Source of the DNA: CBFDBF01 sp050287965 | GTDB lineage: Bacteria; Pseudomonadota; Gammaproteobacteria; Chromatiales; Chromatiaceae | NCBI GenBank assembly: GCA_050287965.1 | Contig: JBNKCX010000046.1 | Coordinates: 1 to 47,853 of the forward strand | Reading direction: 5' to 3' | DNA: 47,853 bases | Shown here: positions 41,520-47,853 of the stretch, one piece after another | Layout: the number at the start of each line of letters is the position of its first letter | How positions within the stretch are numbered: the first letter of the stretch is position 1 | The notes under the pieces: generated by a model | What the model was told of the DNA's origin: nothing | The model's input: only the letters and a program-made list of their open reading frames with translations | Database searches by the model: none | Position numbers and translations under genes: made by a program

Positions 41520-42917
41520 ATGGGATCTGCAATGGATCAGTCACTGGTATTCGATCAGGAACTGATTGAGAAATACGATTACGCCGGTCCGCGCTATACC
41601 TCCTATCCCACTGCGCCTCAGTTTCATGAAGGTTTCGGTGAACAACAGTACCGGACGGTTGCGCGGGAGACCAATGCCAGCGGACGTCCCCTCTCTCTCT
41701 ATTTTCATATCCCGTTCTGCGATACCGTCTGTTTTTACTGTGCCTGCAACAAAGTGGTGACCAAGGACCGGGATATGGCGGCGCCCTACCTGGAGCGTCT
41801 TTATCGCGAAATTGCCATGCAGGGAGAGCTGTTCGATCGTAATCGGCGGGTGGATCAGCTGCACTGGGGCGGTGGAACGCCGACCTTTATCAGTCATGAC
41901 GAGATGCGGGAGTTGATGCGCATCACCGGTGAGCATTTCACCCTGGCGGATAACGATAGCGGCGAGTATTCCATCGAAGTGGATCCCCGGGAGGCGACAG
42001 GCGACACCATTGCGCTGTTGCGGGAGATCGGATTCAACCGCCTTAGCCTGGGCGTTCAGGACTTCGATGAGAAGGTGCAGAAAGCGGTCAACCGCGTCCA
42101 ATCCGAAGCCCAGACCATGACGGTGCTGCAGGCGGCGCGGGATGAGGGGTTTCGCTCTATCAGTATCGATCTGATCTACGGACTGTCGTTCCAGACGGTG
42201 GAGAGCTTTGCGCGGACCCTCGATCGGGTGATCGAAGTGGGACCGGACCGATTGTCAGTGTTTAACTATGCACACCTGCCGCAGCTATTTATGCCGCAGC
42301 GGCGCATCAATGCGGAGGATCTGCCCTCACCGCAGGAGAAACTCGATATCCTCAAAATGACCATCGATCGGCTGACCGCGGCCGGGTATGTATTCATCGG
42401 CATGGACCATTTCGCTCGGCCGGATGACGAGCTGGCGCAGGCGCAACGGGACGGCACCCTCTACCGTAATTTTCAGGGCTACTCCACCCATGCGGACTGC
42501 GACCTGGTGGCCATGGGTGTAACTTCCATCGGTATGGTGGGTGCGACCTACAGTCAGAACGTACGCACCCCGGACGAGTACTATCAGCGTATCGATGCCG
42601 GACAACTGCCCATATTCCGTGGAATCGAGCTGAACCGGGATGACCTGATCCGACGCGACGTCATCACCCGCCTGATTTGTCATTTTGTTCTCGATTACGG
42701 ATCGGTGGAATCCCGTTGGGGAATCTCTTTTGCCGATTACTTCAGCTCCGAATTGCAGCAACTGAAGAGCATGGCCGACGACGGCTTATTGTCCTTGGAC
42801 GAATCGGGTATCAGGATTATGCCTCGGGGGCGTCTGCTGATTCGCAACATCTGCATGGTGTTCGACAGCTATCTGGCGGCAAAGAAAGAGCAGAAGAATT
42901 TTTCCCGGGTTATTTAA
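41520..42917 (+). CDS. hemN: Oxygen-independent coproporphyrinogen III oxidase HemN
   Basis: HemN, 465 residues, a radical-SAM enzyme that makes protoporphyrinogen IX without oxygen. The [4Fe-4S] ligands are C67, C71 and C74 in FCDTVCFYCACNK. LHWGGGTPTFI and SIDLIYGLSFQTVESF are typical. Full length and C-terminal domain (RDVITRLICHF) separate it from the HemW-type homologues. It suits an organism that lives at low oxygen. Confidence 0.96.
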   Translation: MGSAMDQSLVFDQELIEKYDYAGPRYTSYPTAPQFHEGFGEQQYRTVARETNASGRPLSLYFHIPFCDTVCFYCACNKVVTKDRDMAAPYLERLYREIAMQGELFDRNRRVDQLHWGGGTPTFISHDEMRELMRITGEHFTLADNDSGEYSIEVDPREATGDTIALLREIGFNRLSLGVQDFDEKVQKAVNRVQSEAQTMTVLQAARDEGFRSISIDLIYGLSFQTVESFARTLDRVIEVGPDRLSVFNYAHLPQLFMPQRRINAEDLPSPQEKLDILKMTIDRLTAAGYVFIGMDHFARPDDELAQAQRDGTLYRNFQGYSTHADCDLVAMGVTSIGMVGATYSQNVRTPDEYYQRIDAGQLPIFRGIELNRDDLIRRDVITRLICHFVLDYGSVESRWGISFADYFSSELQQLKSMADDGLLSLDESGIRIMPRGRLLIRNICMVFDSYLAAKKEQKNFSRVI

Positions 42918-42958
42918 CTTCCCCGGGACCCCACCCTCGGTTAGATAGATAAAGCGTC

Positions 42959-44527
42959 ATGGGTACTGCATCAACATACTCGGGCTCGATTCCGGACAGG
43001 CTGCGCGCCACGGCGGAGGCCTTTTCCGATCAGCCGGCCATCCGTTTTTCCGATCGTGTCGTCACCTTCGCGGAAATAGACCGGGCATCGGATGCGGTGG
43101 CGACGGCGCTCGCGGAACGGGGTATCAGGAAAGGGGATCGGATCGCCCTTTACTGTATCAATTCCGACGCCTTCGCCATCTGTTACTGCGGTATCGTCAA
43201 GGCAGGGGCGGTGGTGGTGCCGGTGAATCTGCTGCTGAATCCGAAAGAGATAAGCTACATCCTCCGGGATGCCGGCGCGCGGGCCTTGTTCTATCATCAG
43301 GCCTTCGCGGCATCGGTAGCGGCGTTCCGGGAAGACCTCCCGGATCTGGAATTCTCGGTCGCCATCGGTGGCGAGCCGGAAAACGGGGACGATCTCTCCT
43401 TTGCGGCCCTTTGTGCCGTGGAGCCGCGACCGCCCTCTCCGGATATCGATCCGCTGCAGGACCTGGCGGCAATCCTCTATACCTCGGGTACCACCGGGCA
43501 TCCGAAAGGGGCGATGCTCAGCCACCGGAATCTGCTTTCCAACAGTTTTAGTGTTGTAAACGGTTTGCAGTTGCGGCCGGGCGAGGACCGGTTGCTGGTG
43601 GTGTTGCCCATGTTTCACTCCTTCGCCGCCACTGTCGGTATGCTCACCCCCTTGTTGCACGGACTCAGTTTTGCGCCGTTGCCAAAGTTTGATCCCACCC
43701 TGGTGTCGGAAACCATCGCCGCGGTGCAGGCCACGGTATTTCTCGGTGTGCCCAGCATGTACAGCGTCCTGTTGCGTATCCCGGAAGGACAGCTGAAGAA
43801 CTGGAAGAGTATTCGCTACGCGGTCTCCGGCGGGGCCGCCATGCCGGTGGAGGTGATGCGCCAGTTCGAAGAGCGGTTTGGTATTCCCATCTACGAAGGT
43901 GACGGGCCTACCGAATGTTCCCCGGTTACCTGTGTCAATCCTATCGGCGGACCGAGCAAACCGGCTTCGGTCGGTCTGCCGGTGCCGGACGTGGAGATTG
44001 AGATCTTTGACGACTTTGGACAGCATCTGGCGCGGGGGGAGATCGGGGAGATCTGCGTCCGCGGCCCCAATGTCATGCAGGGTTACTGGAATCTGCCGGA
44101 GGCCACCGCCGAAGCCTTTTTCGGAGAGTGGGTACGCACCGGGGATCTGGGGTACAAGGATGAGGACGGTTATCTCTACATCGTGGATCGCAAGAAGGAC
44201 ATGATCATCGTTAACGGCATGAACGTTTATCCGCGTATGATCGAAGAGGTGTTATACCGTCATCCGCAACTGCTCGAAGCGGCGGTGGTGGGTGAACCCG
44301 ACCAGCGACACGGTGAGATCCCGATCGCCTACGTGGCACCCAAGGAAGGCGAGTCGGTGACCAGCGCCGATATCCGCGCCTTCTGCCGGGAACATCTGGG
44401 GCGGCACGAGATTCCACGCCGGGTGGTGATCCGGGAGGCGTTGCCGAAGAACGCCGCAGGCAAGATCCTCAAGCGCGAATTGCGTCGGACGGGGGAGCTG
44501 GAGCGGGGTGTGGACAGCGAAGGTTAA
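42959..44527 (+). CDS. AMP-forming acyl-CoA ligase
   Basis: A 522-residue member of the ANL superfamily. The AMP-binding loop is YTSGTTGHPKG, motif A5 is YEGDGPTECSPV, then VRTGDLGYKDEDGYLYIVDR (A7) and A10 KNAAGKILKRELR with the catalytic lysine. It resembles long-chain fatty acid-CoA ligases, but A5 has DGPTE in place of the usual YG(M/L)TE, and chain length cannot be read from the sequence. It may work with a FadL-type porin like the one at the left of the window. Confidence 0.88.
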   Translation: MGTASTYSGSIPDRLRATAEAFSDQPAIRFSDRVVTFAEIDRASDAVATALAERGIRKGDRIALYCINSDAFAICYCGIVKAGAVVVPVNLLLNPKEISYILRDAGARALFYHQAFAASVAAFREDLPDLEFSVAIGGEPENGDDLSFAALCAVEPRPPSPDIDPLQDLAAILYTSGTTGHPKGAMLSHRNLLSNSFSVVNGLQLRPGEDRLLVVLPMFHSFAATVGMLTPLLHGLSFAPLPKFDPTLVSETIAAVQATVFLGVPSMYSVLLRIPEGQLKNWKSIRYAVSGGAAMPVEVMRQFEERFGIPIYEGDGPTECSPVTCVNPIGGPSKPASVGLPVPDVEIEIFDDFGQHLARGEIGEICVRGPNVMQGYWNLPEATAEAFFGEWVRTGDLGYKDEDGYLYIVDRKKDMIIVNGMNVYPRMIEEVLYRHPQLLEAAVVGEPDQRHGEIPIAYVAPKEGESVTSADIRAFCREHLGRHEIPRRVVIREALPKNAAGKILKRELRRTGELERGVDSEG

Positions 44528-44554
44528 CCTGCATTCCGCACCGGATGCCGGTTA

Positions 44555-44806
44555 TTAGCTGGCCGCCCTGCGCAGGGGCTGGAATTCGATAACCTCGGCT
44601 TCCTCTCCGGTATCTTCCGCGATCTCTGGCTCCGGGGTGCGGATCGTGTGCCGTTCGGGGGCAATATCAATGATCTCGAATCCCCCGTCCAGAGGTGAGA
44701 GCCCGGCCTCCAGTGACATCTCTTCCATACTGTCGAGTACCTCGCGCATGACCATCTCCAGGGCCCTGTCGCCGACAGCGGGGGGAATCTTATTCTTTTC
44801 TGCCAT
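44555..44806 (-). CDS. Small acidic protein, unknown
   Basis: An 83-residue frame that begins MAEKNKIPPAVGDRALEMVM and ends in an acidic, probably disordered stretch with EFQPLRR. I do not recognise it. The ATG at 44806 is preferred over a longer reading to 44875 because the earlier residues look unlike coding sequence, though no strong ribosome site is seen. It converges with the acyl-CoA ligase gene. Confidence 0.55.
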   Translation of the reverse strand: MAEKNKIPPAVGDRALEMVMREVLDSMEEMSLEAGLSPLDGGFEIIDIAPERHTIRTPEPEIAEDTGEEAEVIEFQPLRRAAS

Positions 44807-45140
44807 GGGGTTGTTTCTCACTCCGGATTCAGAAGGGTTAACGGCGGGCGGGGCGCAAACTTTAAGGCCCCTCATATCCGAATTGCTTCATTGTCAGATC
44901 GTGCTGACGCACAATCCGACCTGCCTGTTGTCTGTGCCGTAGGGTAGGTCGTGTTGCGTAGCTACGTGACTGAAAAGGGGGATGTGGGGGAGTGGCTGTA
45001 GCCGAGAAACAGCCTCTGGATTCCGGATCTTCGCAACGCTTCGTCCGGAATGACGAAGAGGCGCAGGGGTGGTTTCCCACCTTTTTCCATGGGAGTTAGA
45101 AGGGCTACCGAAAAGAACAACTGACGGAGCCAGGGGAGGC
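44807..45140. other. Intergenic region with an ATTCCGGA palindrome
   Basis: 334 bases with no gene. It holds the promoter of the small acidic gene. ATTCCGGA (45020-45027) and TCCGGAAT (45044-45051) form an inverted repeat with a CTTCG-rich centre. This unit, and its neighbours such as GACGAAGAGGCGCAGGGG, look like an interspersed repeat rather than a gene. Confidence 0.5.
45020..45051. repeat. Interspersed palindrome ATTCCGGA...TCCGGAAT
   Basis: An 8-bp inverted repeat with a 16-base spacer that itself contains CTTCG and CTTCG. It may be a small non-autonomous repeat; I found one copy in this window. Confidence 0.55.
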
Positions 45141-45638
45141 TTAGAAATCTTCCTCCATGCCGCCCTGCAGCAGGCCTTCCATCCCCACTTTTCCGAGGGA
45201 TTCGAACATCGCCTCCACCTCATCCATGACCGCCGAGTCCTCCCCCAGGTTGACCCTGCGGTGGGCGATATAGGTCACCTCCGGCTGCCCCGGCAGGACG
45301 TAGACAGCGATTGTGAACGGGCAGTTGGCGATGCGCTGGGGATGCTCCTCGGCCATACGCCGGGAAAGAACCGCGCTGCAGAATTCGATGGATTCAGCCC
45401 TCAGGAAGATCTGTTTCTCCATACCCAGGTCTTTGCCCGTGCGTTCCAACATCCGGTCCAGATGGAGAATGTTATTGATATGGAAACCCTTCCCCTCGAT
45501 CGCCATCTGCAGGTCCTGCATTACGGTCTCGAAGGGGATTTTGCTGGGGTATACCACGAACGGGGAATCGGCCGCGGATGCCTGAAGAGCGGTCAGGGAC
45601 AGGAGCAGGTAGCAGATAAGGCCGTGGAGTCGGGTCAT
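45141..45638 (-). CDS. DUF302-domain exported protein
   Basis: A 165-residue periplasmic protein. The signal peptide ends at SAA-D (about residue 22). The DUF302 fold is visible: FVVYPSKIPFETVMQDLQMA, GFHINNILHLDRML, FCSAVLSRRMAEEHPQRIAN CPF and YVLPGQPEVTYIAHRRV. GGAG lies eight bases before the ATG. The family is widespread and without a known reaction. It is 43 bases downstream of suhB on the same strand, so they may share a transcript. Confidence 0.88.
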   Translation of the reverse strand: MTRLHGLICYLLLSLTALQASAADSPFVVYPSKIPFETVMQDLQMAIEGKGFHINNILHLDRMLERTGKDLGMEKQIFLRAESIEFCSAVLSRRMAEEHPQRIANCPFTIAVYVLPGQPEVTYIAHRRVNLGEDSAVMDEVEAMFESLGKVGMEGLLQGGMEEDF

Positions 45639-45681
45639 GAGAACATCTCCATTATCGGGACCAGGGCCGGGTCAGCTGCGA

Positions 45682-46479
45682 TCAGAAAGTGGTCTCTTGC
45701 GCGAGAAAGGGACGGATCGATTTCAGAAGCGCATCATGGACCTTGATCCCCCCGGCGATCAGGTTGCCGCTCTCCAGATGGCGGTCTCCCCCCCGGATAT
45801 CGGTGACCGTGCCCCCGGCCTCTCGGATCAGCAGGGTGCCGGCGGCGATATCCCACTCCGACAGATCCATCTCCCAGAATCCGTCCAGGCGGCCGGCCGC
45901 CACGTAGGCCAGGTCCAGGGCGGCGGAACCGGGACGCCGGATACCGGCCGTCTTCTGGATCAGTTCCCGGAACATACCGAGGTAGGCATCCAGATGGGAG
46001 TGCTCGCGATAGGGGAAGCCGGTGCCGATGAGGGCCCCGTCCAGCCCCTTGCGCTGGGTGACGCGTATCCTCCGGTCATTGAGCAGGGCCCCCGAGCCGC
46101 GACTGGCGGTGAACATCTCCTCCCGCAGGGGATCGTAGACCACCCCGTGTTCGAGCACACCCTTGTGTTTCAGGGCGATGGAAACGGCGAACTGAGGAAA
46201 ACCGTGGAGATAATTAGTGGTGCCGTCCAGGGGATCAATGACCCACTGGAATTCATTGCCCTCGGAACGGCCGCTCTCCTCGGCCAGGATGGCGTGGTCG
46301 GGGTAAGCCTTGCGCAGGGTTTCGATAATCACCTGTTCCGCGGCCCGGTCCACCTCCGACACGAATTCGTTCTTGCCCTTGGTGGTAACCGTCAGAGTAT
46401 CGATCCGCTCGAAATAGCGGAGGAGTACATTGCCGGCACCGCGGGCGGCGCGTACGGCGATATTGATCATGGGATGCAT
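45682..46479 (-). CDS. suhB: Inositol-1-monophosphatase SuhB
   Basis: SuhB, 265 residues, an IMPase-family phosphatase that in E. coli also takes part in rRNA antitermination. MHPMINIAVRAARGAGN matches the E. coli N-terminus, which decides the start at 46479. Metal ligands are E67, D82, D85 (DPLDGTTN) and the D of EWDIAAG. It is likely to be co-transcribed with the DUF302 gene that follows. Confidence 0.95.
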   Translation of the reverse strand: MHPMINIAVRAARGAGNVLLRYFERIDTLTVTTKGKNEFVSEVDRAAEQVIIETLRKAYPDHAILAEESGRSEGNEFQWVIDPLDGTTNYLHGFPQFAVSIALKHKGVLEHGVVYDPLREEMFTASRGSGALLNDRRIRVTQRKGLDGALIGTGFPYREHSHLDAYLGMFRELIQKTAGIRRPGSAALDLAYVAAGRLDGFWEMDLSEWDIAAGTLLIREAGGTVTDIRGGDRHLESGNLIAGGIKVHDALLKSIRPFLAQETTF

Positions 46480-46697
46480 GGGCGGCAAATAGGTAGAAAA
46501 GATTGTGTCATGGAAATCCGGTAGTGTCCGGACGCGCGGGCGCCATTATATACGGAGCCAGCCTGCGCGTCTTCAACAACCGCTGATTTGTTCAATTTTC
46601 CTCCCGTTGGCGGGACAGGAAATCATGAACTAAATCCCAGGTCGGAAATCAAATAGTCGATAAAGTATAATTACGCATATTGCAGCGCAATTTCCAC

Positions 46698-46729
46698 AAG
46701 GTATTAAGGTATTAAGGTATTAAGGTATT
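46698..46729 (+). repeat. Four tandem AAGGTATT repeats before the hemolysin III gene
   Basis: Four perfect copies of the 8-base unit AAGGTATT end five bases before the start codon ATG at 46734. Each contains AAGG, a weak ribosome-binding motif. Slipped-strand changes in copy number would change promoter or leader spacing, not the reading frame. Confidence 0.9.
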
Positions 46730-46733
46730 GTCC

Positions 46734-47393
46734 ATGGGCAATGAGATAGCGGCGGAGCGCTACAGTATCGGCGAAGAGATCGCCCACGCGGTGACCCACG
46801 GTGTTGGGGTGTTGCTGAGCATCGGCGGTCTGGCGGTTCTGGTGGCGTTTTCCACCTTGTACGGCAATGCCTGGCACATCACCAGCAGCAGCATCTACGG
46901 GGCGACGCTGATTCTGCTCTATTCCTCTTCCACCCTGTACCACGGGATCACCCAAGAGAAGGCAAAGCGGGTTTTGCGCAAACTTGACCATGCCGCGATT
47001 TTTCTTCTGATCGCCGGGACCTACACCCCTTTCACCCTGGTTAATCTGCGCGGTCCCTGGGGCTGGACCCTGTTCGGTCTGGTATGGGGCATCGCCGTTG
47101 TCGGCATGGTGCTGGAACTGGTCTGTAAGAAACGCTACCGGTGGTTGTCCTTGAGCCTCTACCTGGGGCTGGGGTGGCTGGTGTTGATCGCCATTAAGCC
47201 CATGCTGTCGTCGGTGGAGATGGGCGGGCTTCTGCTGTTGCTGGCCGGCGGACTCTGTTACTCCCTCGGTGTGATCTTCTACGTCTGGAAGCGGCTGGCC
47301 TACCATCACGCGGTCTGGCATCTGTTCGTTCTTGCGGGCAGTGTGTTGCATTTCTTCTCGGTTTTCTTCTACGTGGTTCCGCCGGTGCATTGA
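46734..47393 (+). CDS. Hemolysin III family (YqfA/PAQR) membrane protein
   Basis: A 219-residue membrane protein of the hemolysin III/PAQR family. YSIGEEIAHAVTHGVGVLLS is the family start, SSTLYHG and KLDHAAIFLLIAGTYTPF the core motifs and AYHHAVWHLFVLAGSVLHFF the last part, with conserved His residues that bind a metal. About seven helices are visible. The ATG at 46734 is preceded by the tandem repeats; an upstream TTG is less likely. E. coli YqfA is thought to affect membrane energetics; lytic function is not implied. Confidence 0.92.
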   Translation: MGNEIAAERYSIGEEIAHAVTHGVGVLLSIGGLAVLVAFSTLYGNAWHITSSSIYGATLILLYSSSTLYHGITQEKAKRVLRKLDHAAIFLLIAGTYTPFTLVNLRGPWGWTLFGLVWGIAVVGMVLELVCKKRYRWLSLSLYLGLGWLVLIAIKPMLSSVEMGGLLLLLAGGLCYSLGVIFYVWKRLAYHHAVWHLFVLAGSVLHFFSVFFYVVPPVH

Positions 47394-47853
47394 GGTAGAA
47401 CGGGGTATGGCCTGGACGTTGTTTTGCTATGGGTAATTAGTTTCGCAGCCTAATCGATCTCTACGTTCTTCTGGTTATCTTTCTATCGGCGACCAGTTTC
47501 CTGATCCGTCTGCAATAGATTTTCTAGTCCGGTAGTTAGTTTCGCAGCCTATAGCCCTCGGTATTCGAATTTACCTCGTCTAACTTGAGCCAAAACTTTC
47601 CCTTTCTCTGTGGTTTGGAAATTGGTAACTAGTTTCGTGACCTGTCCGGTATGGAGTCTTATCTCTGCATTTGGCAAAAGGTCACGAGTACCTTTCTTTT
47701 GAGCGCTCAAAAAAAGGTACCAAAGAAAAACCGCCCCACGTCCCCGCCCGCTGCGCGGGTGCTCTGCGCTTCTCGTCTTAAGCGGGGCTGTCCATACGGG
47801 GCATCCCTGCCCCGATGGACAGGACCGACGTCCCTGTCGGTCCCCTTCGGGCT
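47394..47853. repeat. Right-end copy of the palindromic repeat family, truncated
   Basis: No gene. Two copies of the arm seen at the window's left end lie here: a short one near 47441-47461 (TAATTAGTTTCGCAGCCTAA) and a longer one at about 47492-47555. A further one, 47600-47642, matches bases 1-43 with one mismatch. A hairpin GTACCTTTC...GGTAC follows at 47688-47720, then CAAAGAAAAA and a group of GC hairpins. A 36-base run at 47764-47799 is the exact reverse complement of 361-396. The element runs off the window. Confidence 0.8.

Overview
The window is 47.9 kb of chromosomal DNA from a polar-flagellated gammaproteobacterium. The flagellar/chemotaxis gene order (fliL to cheW plus a DUF2802 gene) is the one known from Pseudomonas and Vibrio. 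The LysR regulator of YeiE type, the Crp/Fnr gene next to DUF2892, the UMF1-type transporter, PEP-CTERM protein and amylosucrase would suit a Chromatiales-like, possibly sulfur-oxidising, environmental lineage. The phylum and class are well supported; anything finer is inference from gene content.

Layout. 1-600: a large palindromic, non-coding repeat element. 664-6141: FadL-type outer-membrane porin, divergent LysR regulator with a small partner, DUF2892 membrane protein, Crp/Fnr regulator and an MFS transporter. 6309-25700: one long flagellar and chemotaxis block that opens with a clear sigma-54 promoter: fliLMNOPQR-flhBA-flhF-fleN-fliA, then cheY-cheZ-cheA-cheB-motC-motD-parC-parP-cheW, a 59-residue proline-rich protein and DUF2802. 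Genes are tightly packed, often with ATGA/GTGA overlaps. 25947-27853: an OmpA-type protein with a textbook terminator, a methyltransferase and tRNA-Ser(GGA). 28097-30070: amylosucrase. 30158-35129: an accessory stretch, partly lower in GC, with a methyltransferase/GNAT pair, periplasmic rhodanese, two small zinc-ribbon proteins, a PEP-CTERM GDSL hydrolase and an orphan membrane protein. 35187-37636: DCC thiol protein and its GbsR/MarR regulator, then an SDR-phosphorylase pair. 37760-46479: housekeeping genes (adk, a thioredoxin, DUF1249, iscR, prmB, hemN, an acyl-CoA ligase, DUF302, suhB). 46734-47393: hemolysin III family protein. 47436-47853: a second copy of the terminal repeat family, cut by the window edge.

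How the parts work together. FliM/N form the switch, FliO/P/Q/R-FlhB/A the export gate, FlhF/FleN set pole and number, FliA drives late genes, CheY/Z/A/B/W signal, MotC/D are stators, and ParC/ParP place the array at the pole. CheA carries three near-identical copies of a short acidic repeat that I match to the segment ParP is known to bind.

Most interesting items: matched TTCTGT-N4-AC(A/T)GAA operators placed at the same distance before the GbsR/MarR gene and the DCC gene; four AAGGTATT repeats directly before the hemolysin III start; the terminal repeat family, with a 43-bp direct and a 36-bp inverted match 47 kb apart; inverted repeats around the rhodanese gene; a candidate sigma-28 promoter inside fleN; and a small proline-rich protein within the chemotaxis operon. 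No CRISPR array, prophage or transposase gene was seen.
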